Shown: positions 43,684 through 57,400, counted from the first letter of the stretch. The stretch is DNA of 64,000 nt from Xiphophorus maculatus (GCF_002775205.1 NC_036457.1:3408475-3472474); one strand, 5' to 3'. Translations and numbers: made by a program. Notes: a model not told the origin generated them from the letters alone.

Positions 43684-45137
43684 TTCTTGTCAGTCCAGCA
43701 GCCGCTGGACGTTGTTCAACTCTCTCAGCCTCAAAGTGAAGACGATGTAACTTCCTTCTTTGAATTATTGCCAATAAAGCAACACCCACCATGCATGACA
43801 TCGTTTGGTTTCCACACCATTAACTTCTTTTAAACAGGACATGGATCGATTTTTTTACAGAACAAATTTATGTTAATAGACATTAAACAGAAGCAGTAGC
43901 AGAAAGTCTGAAAATGTAAATTCATTCAATCTTCCATTGAAAGAGGAAGTCTAATGTGTTGTAATGTCCTGCAGCTCCAAAACCAGCGTCCAGTTTATCA
44001 TCTGATTTATCAGGCTAATTTGTATCAGAATACCAGTAAAAGTATAAAAATTGTGTAAACAACTCGTCTATCTGCACAGATGATCACCATGGTGAGATAA
44101 CGTTCTTAAGTTGGATCATTTGTGTTTTTCTCAGTCTTGATCAACTATTGAACATTTATGGTTGAATTGTAGCAAACTGAGGTTCAGCTGGGATTTGTAA
44201 AGGGAAAATTGTATTTTTGTGTATAAAATCTGGGTTTGGTTAGAAATCTGAAGTTTTTATTTGCTCTAAGCCATCAGAGGCTTTGGGGGTATGCATACTA
44301 TACTTTTAATATAAATCCAACACAATGTTTTAGAAATGAGTCCTGGTGTCTCAGAGTCAGAGGAGTGGAAACTTCAGACACACAAATGTGCCGTAGTTCT
44401 ATGGAAATATAGATCTTTAACAAAATGTAGCAAAATGACTCAAGGGAAAATCCACATTTATTTTGAAATTACGCAACCTTTTGGCCTTTTTCTAGAAAAA
44501 AATGGCAACAAGATACAGAAAGTTACACTAACTGTGTCAAAGAAGAAAGATTCACATGATTGTTTTCACATTTAGATTTTTTCATACCAAGCATTGTTTT
44601 TTGTTTTTATATTGGGGGCTGAATTATCACAAAATTAGATGATGCCTTTTGTTGTTGTTTCTTTAAGAGAGCCAGTTTTGTCATTTCCTTTATGTCACTG
44701 GTTTAATTAAAGCAGCATCTCTTCTTTCCCCTGTTTCCTGCTTTCACTCATTTGAAGACAGCTCTGTTCTAAACAAACCAGTCCATCTTCCACATTGAAG
44801 GACTTTTTAATTTGTGTTTCAACAGGTTGTTTCTCATCAAAGCAGACAGAAGTCACATGTGGGTTCAATCCTACAACCCCTCTTCTTTTATATCTATATG
44901 CTCCCAATAGCTCAGGTTAGAACAGGAAATAAGATTAGCAATCGATGCACAGCTCTACATAACAATGTCACCAGGTGACCTTTGAACCCATCCAAGCACT
45001 GAATAGATAAATGTGTGAATGTGCCACAACATTCTCCAACTGAACAGAAGCAAAACTGGAGTTACTATCTTTGGACCCACAGAGTAACAACGATCTAGAA
45101 TTATAGATCTAGACTCAATGCACAGCTTCAGTTATTG

Positions 45138-46912
45138 GGGCCTGCCATGCAAAGCAATGGCAGGAACCTATTACTATTGTCGGAGAGAAGCGTCTCTTTA
45201 ATCTTTATTTTTCTTCCGTAACCGTTAATGCGGCTCGTACCGCTGGGTGCACACCTACAAATGAGGTATCAAAACCTGCAGAAAATTCACGCCATTGGAG
45301 CTATTACTTTTGGTGGGATTTGGGCTTAACGTGGCGACATAATTCGCAAAAAACTACGAAAAAAACCCCATTATAAGTCAATGGGAAAAATCCTAGAAAT
45401 ACCCTATTTGAGGATTTTCTGTGTCGTCACGAATTCACGTAGAAATGCCATTCAAATTTAATTTTGTAGATACGTCTGTGATCTCTTCGAAAGTGAAGAC
45501 GGCTCGTCGATACCAGTTACGGTTTGTCCACAATTTGTCTCTAAGCGACCCAAAGTTTCTCATTTTTCCGAAAATTAGAGTGAGAGCCAGGGCCTTTAGA
45601 TCTCGGCTAGAGTGAGAAATGGAGAGATTTTTTGAGCCCAAGATAATTCTGAAATCGGCATCACGCCCACAAATATCGCACGATTGGTATCAAAATCGGT
45701 CCTCACATTGATACGCATGTCTGCTCCGGTAAAATGTTTTCAAAATTTATCTAGACCGTACGGTTTTCTGTCACGGTGCTTCAGAGGAAAGTCATGCGAC
45801 AGGATTTTCTAGGCTGTCTCAGGCTCTGTCACTAACAGTTCACAACTTGGTGAGAAACTTATTTACCATAGCAACGGAACTCAAGAGGCTATTGGCTGCT
45901 GGTTTGGACTACAAATACGCATCACTGTAGTTCTATCTATAGTGGAACCCTCAGTTGAAACAGATCAGGACTGAGAACTGGCCTTTAGAACTACTTGCTG
46001 CTATGGGCTGTATATAACTGATTTAACTCAGTAACTGTTACACATGGGATTAGTTTGGAACTTTAAAATTAAGCATAAAAATAATTTCAAAATAAAAGCC
46101 TTGAATATTTTTAAATCAGATATTTGCTCTGTTGGGCAATATATAACTGATTTAACCCAATGACTGTTATACATGGTATTAGTTTGGCCTTTTGAAATGA
46201 AGTTTAACAAAAATTCCAAAATAAAAGCCTTGAATATTTTTACATGACGTAATTGCTCTTTTTGGCTTTATTTGACTTTTTCATCCAAAGCACTGTTACA
46301 CATGGTATTAGTTCGGAACTTTAAAATGAAGCATACTGAAAATTTCAAAATAAAAGTCTTGAATATTTTTACATGACGTAATTGCTCTTTTTGCCTTTAT
46401 TTGTCTTTTTCATCCAAAGCACTGTTACACATGGTATTAGTTTGGCCCTTTGAAATGAAGCTTAACAAAAATTTCAAAATAAAAGCCTTTCATATTTTTA
46501 CATCATGTAATTGCTCTTTTTTGGCTTTATTTGACTTTTTCATCCAAAGCACTGATACACATGGTATTAGTTCGGAACTTTAAAATGAAGCATACTGAAA
46601 ATTTCAAAATAAAAGCCTTTCATATTTTTACATCAACTACTTGTGTTTTGAGCATTATATAACTATTTTAACCCAAGGACTATTACGCATGGGATTAGTT
46701 TGGCCCTTTGAAATGAAGTTTAACAAAACTTCCAAAATAAAAGCCTTGACAACATTTTAAATCATACTGAATGGTGCACGTCCACCTCACTTAACGTTCT
46801 TGTGGTTCTCCGCATGCAATTGATTACGTTGCGGCGTTCTTTAGCATCGATGCTAATTTGTAGCGTGAAAACGCCGGGCCCAAACCCGACGGGCGCGCCT
46901 TGGCAGGCCCCG
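45138..46912 (+). mobile_element. Unclassified element with GGGGCCTGCCA inverted ends
   Basis: The left end reads GGGGCCTGCCATGCAAAGCA and its CCTGCCAT pairs with ATGGCAGG just inside. The right end has TGGCAGGCCCC, the exact reverse complement of the first 11 bases. The interior has a unique part (45180-45990), a satellite-like array (46020-46760) and a GC-rich right part (46840-46912). No transposase frame is seen, so it is non-autonomous. Boundaries are approximate because no target-site duplication was found. Confidence 0.55.
46020..46760 (+). repeat. Tandem array of six ~129-bp units in alternating a/b types
   Basis: The anchor CACATGGTATTAG (or a close variant) recurs near 46040, 46170, 46299, 46427, 46557 and 46685, a spacing of 128-130 bp. 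Units alternate between a type with GGAACTTTAAAAT.AAGCATA and a type with GGCC.TTTGAAATGAAG.TTAACAAAA. Confidence 0.88.
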
Positions 46913-47639
46913 GCTAAATTTCTTCCGAAATTTTCTAGTTACAGCTGGAAGCTAGCGATCAGGATGAACTTTGACCTGAACCTCCTACCTTTTTCCATTG
47001 TTTACTGTCTATGACTTTGTATTTTTGTGTTTTTACGATAGAAAATAATTCGAAATGTCTTGTTGCTGAAAGATGCTATAAATATAAACTTGATTGATCA
47101 GTCGATCGGTTGATTGATTGGATTGGAGTCCCGGAGGGATAACCTGTGTTAACGAGGATTGAAAACAAAAATTTAGAGATTTTAAAAATTGAACGAAACA
47201 AAGAATAAAACTTTCCAGAACAGCAATCAATTTAATGAAAACTAACAAAGATGAACTTAATCGGATACATATTGAATGTTCACTGCTATTTTGGTTTAAA
47301 TAAGTTGCTTAATATTAAAGATTCAATCCAAAGCAGCCCCTCTAGAAAAGTAAAGCACACAAGCTAAATGCTAATATATCTGGATTTAATACAAGGCATT
47401 TTCACAGCCAGTAACATGAATATATCTGTCATACATTCATACAACCACAGTGTCAACAATCAGTTTTAACAGATTTCCTGACCTGAGAGATTACAGGTTG
47501 GTTCATCTGCCTCAGTTTATTCTGTCCAAAACCAAAGAAATACCTGGATATATCAGCATTGTAACATTTAAATAGTGATGTAGCATTAAACACTTAAAAT
47601 AGTTGAAGCTCAAATGTAAAGCCTGATGTGACGAAGATC

Positions 47640-49909
47640 AGTGACTGACAGGAAAAGAACAGACTCCAATAATTTCAGTGAATCGTCTCTGCAGCAAAAT
47701 GAACCTGAGATAAAAAAAAAACAAAAAACTTCTTGGATAAAAACTGAAATAATGTCCTGGGATTTTAACCAAACAAACGACACATTTTCATTTATTTCAA
47801 GACACGAGAAAGTATTTTTGTTTCAATAAAGTCTGGAAATGTTTGACCCAAATACACAAAGTAACTGTGTATTTTGGACGCATGTTTTACTTTGATAAAA
47901 CTTTTTTACTAAAAGAAAAAAAACAAACTCAGAGGAATAAATCTTAAGCCGTTATAAACCACAATTATTGACATAAATAACTTGCTATGGCAACAAGTAA
48001 AACAAAAAATAAATCACATTCAGTTAAATTTCCCAGCTGCCATTTTGTTTTTCTAATCATTAAAAGTATTTTGTGTTTTTTACTCGCATTAATGTCCTTC
48101 GGTGGCTTCTTGCTTCCTGGAAGAGGGCAGATCATTTTGATTAGCATATTTTCTGATATGTTTTACATTAAATGGACGAAAATAAGACTGACATGTTTTG
48201 GTCGATGGTTTCCAGCAGTGCAGCTCATACATGGAAAATGATGAATGTGTGTTATTAACCTGAGAAGACAGAAGTGTAGTGAACCTCTGCTTTGACGTCA
48301 TCTTCCTGAACAAACTGACACGTGTATCTTCTGTAGTTTCCCATCAGACAATTCACAATGAGGACTGAAACGTCTCTCTTCAACTCAACTCTGTTTTCAG
48401 GACATTTCCAGGTTCATTCAGCCAGACAATGCTGCCCTCTGGAGACGAGCAGTAGTTGGTGCGAGAGCACACCAGAGAGCAGCTCAAATCCATGATTTGA
48501 TCCTTTTTACACTCTGGTGGAGACGCAGAGACTGAAACAAGAAGAGAAAAACAGACTTTGATCTTATTTCCCTGCTGAGCTTCTGTTTCAATGTTTGTGA
48601 TATAAAACAGTTTTCATAATGACTAAAAGCTCCTGAATCTGGGCATAGAGTCTCATCAGAAGTAAAACTCAGTTTATTGCACTTTTCTTTTTACTCCACA
48701 GAATAAAACTCCTGCTTGACCAAAATAAGAAGAGGTCTACACCAACACAATCTGCATAATGCAACCATGAGGAGGAAATGAAAGTGAAACAATCCTCATA
48801 CTGACCATGCATGTAGCGACAGTGGAGAGGAAAAACTCTCCTTTAACAGGAAGAAACCTCCAGCAGAACCAGAACGTGGCTCAGTGCAAACGGCCATCTG
48901 CCAAGACTGACTGGAGGTTTAAGAAAACGCTTGCCTCAAAAAATATTTTGTTTTGATTTGTTTTCAAAAATTAAAAAACACCTAATTAGATGAAGTCACA
49001 AAGTTTTGCTGCGCAAGTTTTAAGGCAGGCAAACAAAACTCCATAAATATCTGGAGCTCATAAATGAGGCAACATTTTCAAGAACAAACAGAAAATGTCT
49101 TCAATATGTTGTCTTTGACACATTTTATTTTTATAGAATACTAATTGTTAGCAATGCTCCAGAATGTGATGGGACAAAATGGCGGTATGTGGATCTAATG
49201 AAGGTATGACTTTATAAGAGTTTGACCTGACGGTGGGAATCTGCAGCATAAAACAGGAGACAAAGATCTGTTCTAAAAGCTGAGAAGCAGAATGATTGAG
49301 GTTTAGGTGGCCGAATACTCGCTGGACAAAACAAGCAGCACGTTTTCTAAAACATTAATGGTGTTAAAGTAACACTGGTAGGATCCAGCATCTGAAGCCC
49401 TGACTCTCTTCATGATCACAGATCCTTCATGGTTCACGCTCAGCCTTCCCGCTCAGGACGAGGCTTCCAGCAGTGACCCATTCTCCATCAGGGTGTCTGC
49501 CCAGTACCTCCAGTTAACCCTGAAACGAGGGTCAGAGTGAAACACAGAACACGACAAAGCCGCATCTTCCCCACTTCCATAGATGGAAAACCTTAACGCG
49601 ACACCACAGATGCTCACTGCAACAACAAAAAAAACCCAGATGCACATTTAAAAAAGTTTGACAATATTTGTAGAGACAGGAGAGAATATAGTTAAGAAAT
49701 TATTATTGAAAACGAAGATCTTTTGCTCATTTCTTCACAAAAAAGTTCACCAGAACAAGTTTGATTGTTGAGCTTGAATTTTAGCCACAAATTTTAAAAT
49801 TTGATATCTAAATTGAATGAAAACATCTCAAATTTATAATCAAACAAAGTAAAACATGTTTACCTTCAAACTGAAGAACAAAGAGGAAAAAAAATCCCAA
49901 AGCTGCCAC
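47640..49909 (-). pseudogene. Decayed IgSF receptor of the C2 type (C1)
   Basis: Relics of the leader (49864-49909), V domain (49323-49616), second Ig (48260-48531), first tail exon (48088-48116) and last exon (about 47640-47704) are in the same order as gene C2. The start codon is GTG in place of ATG. The V exon has a TGA (49453-49455) where C2 has CGA, and its donor is GC. The second Ig exon has lost a segment and is out of frame. No membrane exon is found between the tail and Ig2 relics, and the last exon is frameshifted. It is clearly dead. A GCGACAGTGGAGAGGAAAAA-type interspersed repeat (48816-48905) lies in its intron. Confidence 0.85.
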
Positions 49910-51266
49910 CTTCTGCTGCTGACCGCTGTGCAGCGTCTCAGTTTTCTGAAGATGTTTCTCTTATTTCCTGTTTGTGACCAACTTACTGATGAGTTCAGAA
50001 AAACCCAACAATTCATCTTCATCAGCATTTATTTGATTGTCATGGTGATTTTTGCCTGAACCACAAACAACTGAAATGTTTTTCCTCCTTTATGCGTTTT
50101 TCCTCATTCCTTTCGGAGGAATAGTTCATTTGGCACCAAGATTTGATTTTTACTTTTTTCCAAAGTATTCACATATTATAACCAGTAAACCAATTAACTG
50201 TACAATAATCCAGCTTAAACGTTTATGGTGTATGTTTTTGGACTTACAGCATATGTACAATGTAACATATTGTGTTAGATTGTGTATAATATGTGCAGTA
50301 AAAATATTTGACTGTTAGCTTTTTGGGTTAACAACATCAGTTTCAGTGAAACTAAAGAGGATCCAGCTGAAAGAAAAACGGAGACTGCAGTCAGGATCCT
50401 GTTTCCTGTCACATTCTCAGAACTCTGTCACTAATCAATAATGTTTAATGTTTCAATATTTAAAAAAGCATAAAGACAAAATCTTCAAGTATAATCAGCT
50501 TTAATCCAAGTGTTTAACATCAAGTCCACCACAGATGATTTCTATTCAGTGCTAGAGAAAAAACAACTTTTAGCTAGATTTGCTCTCGTTCAGCAAATTA
50601 TCAAAATATTAACTACAGAAAATACATAAATCTGCTCCTTTATGTACCGCTTACGAAAAAACAAGTTATCCAAGAGGAGTGCTTTATATTTCATCAAAAG
50701 TAGCTTCAATTTATCAGCTAGTTTATTTTTAAAAAGTCAACTTAAACTATATTTGCATTTTAATCATGTTTAAAAGTTTGCGTTTGTGTCTTTTTTCCTT
50801 CCTGTAAAAACAGAATTAATCTGATTACTTTCAGATGTTCTTTGCTGATAACTTGATGTCGAGCTGGTCGTCAAACTCATTTTCATTTTGGGTCAGATCA
50901 AGATCTAGAATGTGAATTTGAGGCGGGATGTGTTGATGAAATTATTAAAAGACTTAAAATATTAATAGATAGCTGTTTCTGCATTCGATGAGAACTTCTT
51001 GAAATTAAATATTTAACATATTTTCACCTTTATCTAATTTTACACAATACAAATAAAACTGTTCATTTGACTGATAAAATAATATATATATAAAAAAAGA
51101 TCTTAGATTCTATTTCTACAGTTTGGAGGCCCACATGAAATCTTCGGGCGAGCCATTTCTGGCCCACGGACCTCGAGTTTGACACGTGATGTTACATTTA
51201 AATAGTAATGCAGCATTAAAAACTTTAGATAGTTAAAGCTCATATGTGAAGCTTTTTGTGATGAGT
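49910..51266 (-). other. Spacer between C1 and gene C2
   Basis: Mostly AT-rich DNA without a recognisable gene. 51125-51192 has GGAGGCCCACATG...GGCCCACGGACCTCGAGTTTGACACG, like the eroded end of an hAT-type interspersed repeat. Confidence 0.45.
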
Positions 51267-51447
51267 TCAGCGACTCACAGCAGAAGAAAAAACTTCAATA
51301 TTCTCATAGTTCAGTGAGTCCTCTCTGCAGACGAAATGAACCTGAGAGAAAAGAAAAAAAATCAACACATTTTAAGAACCTGACCTTGAATTTATTTCCA
51401 GGGTAGTATTATTATTTTTGGTTCAAAAAGTCTAGAAATGTTTGACC

Positions 51448-51502
<55 letters not shown>

Positions 51503-54480
51503 CTAATGTACCGACTAAATTAGAATCACTGAACTAGTTATTGATCTTTTTATTAAGAAATTGTTTGTATTTATTAACAAATTATTTGTATTTCCTGCAA
51601 AAAAGTTCAGAGGAATAAATCTTAAGTTGTCATAGATCACATACATATATCAAAATAAATAAGCTTCCATGGCAACAAGGTAAAAAAAAAGACCAAGTCA
51701 AAAGTCTTATTTTTACTCACATTGATGTCCTTTGGTGGCTTCTTGCTTCCTGGAAGAGGGCAGATCATTTTGATTAGCATATTTTCTGATGCATGTTGTT
51801 CTGAGACTGTAAAGCGTTTCACCTCTGGTTCTGATGTAAACAACAACAACAACACAGATCATCAGGATCAGTCCTGCGATGCGCAGAACCAGCAGGATGG
51901 AGCTCGGAACGGGCCAGTCTGTGGAATCTGAACAACATGTCTTCAATGTTGCTTCATCTGGATTTTTGACATGAATTGAAATAAATCATGTCTCCTATTA
52001 TTTACCTGAGAAGACAGGCGTGTAGTGAACCTCCGCCTGGACCTTGTCTTTCTGAACAAACCGACAGCTGTATCTCCTGTAGTTTCCCATCAGACGGTTC
52101 ACAGTGAGAACTGAACTGCAGCCTGTATCCGAGTTCTGACCAACTTTCTTTTCTTGCAACACATTTCCAGTTTCATTCAGCCAGACGATGCTGCCCTCTC
52201 GGCATGAGATGGGGTTGCAAATCAGAGAGCAATTTAAATCCATGACTTTGTCCTTTTTACACTCAGAATCTGGTGGAGATGGAGAGACTGAAACAAGGAG
52301 AGAGAAAATTATTTTAAGATTCTTTGACTAGCTGGATAGTAATTAGTTACATTTATTCAGTTACATGGACTTCACAACATTCTAGAAAAAAAAAGTTTTG
52401 CAAGTAGTTTTACTACGTCGTACCTTTTATTGTCACTTCACTACTAATACTATGAAGTATCACCACTGAGTAACTGCACTAGATGAACAGGTTTAAATAA
52501 AAATGCACCAGACTCAGAACTGCAGTTTGAGACAGAGTGAGACCTCTTGTTCATAAACGGCGGCGCCTCTCCATGACCAGGTTGTTGAAGCAAAGCGGAG
52601 GATAAAGCGGAGTAGTGATGGGATTCCTGGCCTGATGCTTTCTGGTTCCTCAGGTTCTGCACCGTGTGTGAAAGGTGTGTGTGCAAATACAAACGTCCCA
52701 TCAGATGAAGCATGAGGAGCCTTTACTGACCGGCACAAACTTAGTCGAGCTGATTGACACCAAATTTATTTATTTTCAAATGTGAGTGGGGTTGGGGAGG
52801 AGTTGACCTCTGATGACCCCTGGAGAACATTTTTATTAATATTTTTGAAGTGATAGCTGCACAAACCAGCGTAAACGTGGTCGAGTTCATTGACATCAAA
52901 TTTGTTTGATTTTGTAAAAGTAGTGGCACCGGTTGACCTTCAGTCTTTCATTTAAAAGTCATAATATCTTCATATTTTCAAAGCCAGGTCAGCACAAGCA
53001 AAAGCTTTTGCTGCATAAATGTAGTCAAGTTGACCAAACTTGTCTAATTTAAGAAGCTGGTGGGTCTGGTTGACTTTCATGACCTCAGGAAACATTTCTT
53101 AATATCTTTAAAACAAAAAACCTGCATAAATGAAAATCTTTGCTGCACAAATGTAGCACAACATTTGATTTCATAAAGTGGGGAGACTGGTTGATCTTTT
53201 GACCTTTAACCTTTTTATTAATATCTTCAAAGCCAAAGCAGCGCAAACAAAATATTTTGCTGCATAAACCAGAATAAATGTAGTCGATTTGACCGACACC
53301 CATTTTTAGATTTGAAGATGATGAGGGACCAACTTCTCAGGTTTTACTTCATATCTGTCCTGTTATTATTACCATAGACAAACACATAAAGATGATCTTT
53401 GACTCACTCAAGGTGGCAGAACGCTCAAGAATCAAATTTATTCTTGTTAATGTTCATAATTTCCCCCCAATTACCTCAGGGAGATAAACAGATAGCATTT
53501 GACTGGTTTATTTATGGTTCAGAATATGATGGGATAAAATGGCGGAGTGAGTTCATATGAAATGCAGATATGGATTTACAGGAGTGTTGCCTGATTATGA
53601 GAGTCAGCATCTTAAAACAGATTTAAACTGATTGCTAACTAGCAGAATGAAGTGATCAAATACTCACTGGACAGAAGACACAGCGAATTGTCCAAACTGC
53701 TGGTGACCTTTGGAAACTGACATGTGTAGACACCGGCGTCTGAAGCCGTAACTTTCTTGATGATGAGAGATCCGTTAATGTTCACACTCAGCCTTCCTCC
53801 TCGAGACGAAGCGTCCGTCACCGACCCGTTCATCACAAGAGTTTCTCCGCCGTGACGCCATTTAACCTCAAAATGTGGGTCAGATTGAGGAAGTTGACAC
53901 AACAAAACTACGTCCTGCCCAAGCGGACGGTAGGTCTCCATTTTATACACAGCACAGACACTTACTGTAAAAAAAATATTTAAAAAACTTTAAAACAACT
54001 ATTCAGACTAATAGCTGATAGGAAGTCTTGCTGTCTTTCTGTTTTTCATAGAATCACTCAGCACAGTTTAATTTAGCAACCAGGTGATTTATTTTCCTCT
54101 GACTTTTTGAAAGGGTTTTATTTTAATCCTGTCCTTAAAAATATAAATTCCAGTGCCATTTTTACTTTACTTTACAGTGCAGTGCATGTTTGCAGTTGAT
54201 CCTGCCCTCACATGTTTTCATTTTAGAAATTCTGCTCTCATCTTTGCAAAATCCAGCATTAATTCAATACAGTTGAATGCAGCTTCTGTTGTGGTTTTTG
54301 TTGATTTCTTTGCTCTTTGACAGTAGTGATGATTACCATTAAACACAAGAGCTTGTTTGTAAACTCCAACGCATTTTAAACTATTGCCATAAACTACAAT
54401 AATTACTTAAAATAATAATTAAAAAAACATTTACCTTCAAACTGAAGCACAAAAATGAATAGCGTTCCAAGGAAAGGCAT
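51267..54480 (-). CDS. IgSF receptor with LNYENI tail motif (gene C2)
   Basis: Six minus-strand exons give 277 residues: 54435-54480 (leader MPFLGTLFIFVLQFE), 53668-53964 (V-type Ig), 52006-52287 (second Ig), 51823-51927 (membrane span), 51721-51749 and 51267-51341 (tail). All junctions are GT-AG and all phases agree. The V domain keeps both canonical Cys (LLCQLP and DAGVYTC) and the Trp (VKWRHG). The second Ig has LNCSLIC...W...YSCRF. The membrane span is ILLVLRIAGLILMICVVVVVY. The tail GSKKPPKDIN-VHFVCREDSLNYENIEV has Tyr265 in LNYENI, which fits the ITIM consensus and also a YxN Grb2-type site. It shares tail and membrane modules with gene B. It is presumably a leukocyte receptor; no ligand can be named. 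Confidence 0.83.
51450..51499 (+). repeat. (AT)n microsatellite in the last intron of gene C2
   Basis: An uninterrupted AT tract of about 25 units lies between the last two exons of gene C2. Confidence 0.95.
52730..53335 (+). repeat. Degenerate tandem array in intron 2 of gene C2
   Basis: Four to five units of roughly 120-160 bp recur. Each has a T-G-C-A-C/T-AAA...GT(A/C)GTCGA stretch, a TTGACC.ACA.CAAATT stretch, a TGGTTGAC/CTTT.GACCT stretch and TTTTTATTAATAT.TT.AAA. Unit boundaries are blurred by divergence. No coding potential is evident. Confidence 0.6.
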
Positions 54481-57400
54481 TGTTCGCCTGACTTCCTCAC
54501 CCAAAGCTGCCTGTTTAGCCACATAAAAGTAGAAGTGCATATATTTCCTCTTCATGGTCGAGTTCCTGTGGAAAACATCATAACAAAACAGCAGTGAGTA
54601 ACATTGATATGCAGCTTAAACAAATGTTTACCTGTTGGTAGAAAATAATGTTTCACTGAATCTTTTCAAATGAACTCAGATCACAGAGCAAAGGGAATCT
54701 GTTCAGAGATATAATGGAAAATGCAAATATCCAGACAGATTATTAGGATGTTATAAAATTGTCTATTGCCTGAAAAACAATGACTCGTCATTTAGATATT
54801 TTTCAGTTTGATGTTTTTGAGGCTGCACAGTGGCGCAGTTGGTAGCACTGTTGCCTTGCAGCAAGAAGGTCCTGGGTTCCATTCCCGGCCGGGGTCTTTC
54901 TGCATGGAGTTTGCATGTTCTCCCTGTGCATGCGTGGGTTCTCTCCGGGTACTCCGGCTTCCTCCCACAGTCCAAAAACATGACTGTCAGGTCAATTGGT
55001 TTCTCTAAATTCTCCCTAGGTGTGAGTGTGTGTGTGCATGGTTGTTTGTTCTGTGTTGCCCTGCGACAGACTGGCGACCTGTCCAGGATGACCCCGCCTC
55101 TCGCCCGGAACGTAGCTGGAGATGGGCACCAGCAACCCTCCCGACCCCATTAGGGACAAGGGTGAACAGAAAATGGATGGATGGATGGATGTTTTTGATG
55201 CTCAGAAATCAGCTGTTATTGTTATTATCCTGCAGAATTTAGTCTCTATTCAGTGCATGATGGCTACCACAGAAAAATGCAACAGAATTTAAAATAAGTA
55301 TTTTTTGTTCCCACAGATCTGAAGTCTTTCTGATCTCAATCTGTTTAACTTTAAACCAAAACCTGCTGTCGGTTTTGCGACATCAGCAAAATGAGGAACC
55401 AGATAAAAACACATTTAAATACAAACAAAAAATATTGTTTAGAATAAAATATACTTTTACATTGTTTTACAGTTCCACAGTAAATATGTGGAGCGAGTAA
55501 ATAAAGAACTTTCACACACAGACGTCCTTTAATGTGGCAAAGAAACCAGAGAACCAAACTGGTTTCCATGAACCACCAAGGTTAGAAACCAAACCTCAGG
55601 TCACAGTGGAAAGACTTGAGTCAGTAAATTCATCTTATCTTGATGAATTTACAGACAAAGTTCTGACACATTAACACAAAACAACCCATATCCCCAGGCT
55701 CCAAGTTCACTTCAGTTTACTTCCATTTATGCAATAAAACTAACTTTATTTTCTTTGCATATAAAAATATTTAAAGTCAATGAAGGTTCAGAAAGGAAAT
55801 CTCTAAATCTTTTAAAGGATCCAAAGCAGTAATGCTACAAGTTAAAATGGAGAACATTTTACAACGATTAACAGATTTAAAGTGTAAATTAATGACGTGT
55901 TTCATCAGTTGCTTTCTTATATGCAAGAAAATTCATGAGATTTTTAACATATTTCAGAGTATAACCAGTGTAAAAACAACCAGAGGATATGTATTCAGAT
56001 CATATCTTGTAATCACAACAATAAACTGACTCACCTTCTGGCTTCAACATGGTTTTATTTTTCTACACATTGATGATCCATTCATTTCTGTTTTGAGTGA
56101 TGAATCCTGTTATTAAAAAGATAAAACTACACAACAGTAAAGTCTGACATGTTTGAATCTTAACACAGCTGGATGTCATTAGTCTAATCAGAAAAACGTT
56201 ACCTTTCAAATGATGCGTTCAAAACTGCAGGACGTCAGAGTGCAGGCAGCTTCACCACACTGCCTCAGCAAAAACCTCCAAACAATGAAAACAATACAGG
56301 AGGAATAAAACTGTTAATATAGAATCACAGTTACAAGTTTGTAAACTCATTTAACATGAATATGAAGCGATTTACTGACAATATATAGCTGATATATTTT
56401 AGTCTTACCACTAGGGGGCAGCAAAATAACCTTGATAATATTAGAAATCTGTTGTGCCAATTATGTTCTGCTGGTTGTTAATGGTTAAAGTGGACAAAGT
56501 CAGGTTTACAGTGTTTATAGTGCTTATAGTTTGTACTATTTCATATAAATGCACCAAAATGGCCTCTAATCACAAAAAACAAAAAGAGTTTACAGTCAAT
56601 GAGACTTTCATCAAGATTAAAAATCAAGGAGTTGTAAAGCAAAATGTAACCAAAGAAAATGTTTATTTTCAACTTTCAGACATAATAGCAATTTCAAAAT
56701 AGGTTTTACATAGTTCTTAAAAACAATACTAAAATAAACACAAAACAATATTAACTGAATATCTGTTAAAAAAGGAGATTTTAGCAGCTTATAAAAAGAA
56801 ACTACATGTTGGAGTCCAGATCCCTGAGACTCGGAGGGAGACGGTCAGTCCGACTCTGTTACTAACTCTGTCTCATTTCCACGCTGATCTCAGTAATCCA
56901 GAACCAGGATCATTGAACTGGACTCTGAAGGGGACGAGAAGCCAGAGCAGCTGACAGAGTGAAACATGTGGAAACCTGCAGGGTTTAAACTCAAGCTTTG
57001 CTGAAACGTTCAAAAAAATCTGCTGTATAAACTCACGAGAGATAAATAAAAAAAACATTTTAGATAAATCCAGAAAAAAATGTGAAAATAAGCAAAACTG
57101 AAAATAAAAGTTCAGTTTGTTCAGATGCAGCGATCAAAGCCTTAAAGCGTAAACCGACTAAAAGTCACCAGATATGAGTTAGTTGCATTTTGAAAGTTGT
57201 ATTTTTAAGTTAACATCTAGTCAACATGTTCTTTGAATATTTGCTGTTCTGCTTGTGGATCTTAATGCATCACTTACTACATATTCACGCTGCTTCTCTT
57301 CAGTTCAGTATTTACACTCCACATATTTTACAAACATAACAAAACTTTATCATATAACTCAGTCACAGTACATTTCTGCTAAGAAATCTTCATGATAACT

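Larger units (their letters stand above)
44061..47639 (+). other. Spacer between gene B and pseudogene C1
   Basis: Apart from the repeat element at 45138-46912 I see no gene. Short frames at 44336-44575 and 44707-44907 have no recognisable domain. Confidence 0.5.

Noticed and set aside
46020-46760. CRISPR-like array
   Set aside because: Units are about 129 bp, contiguous and diverged, without spacers, and the genome is vertebrate.
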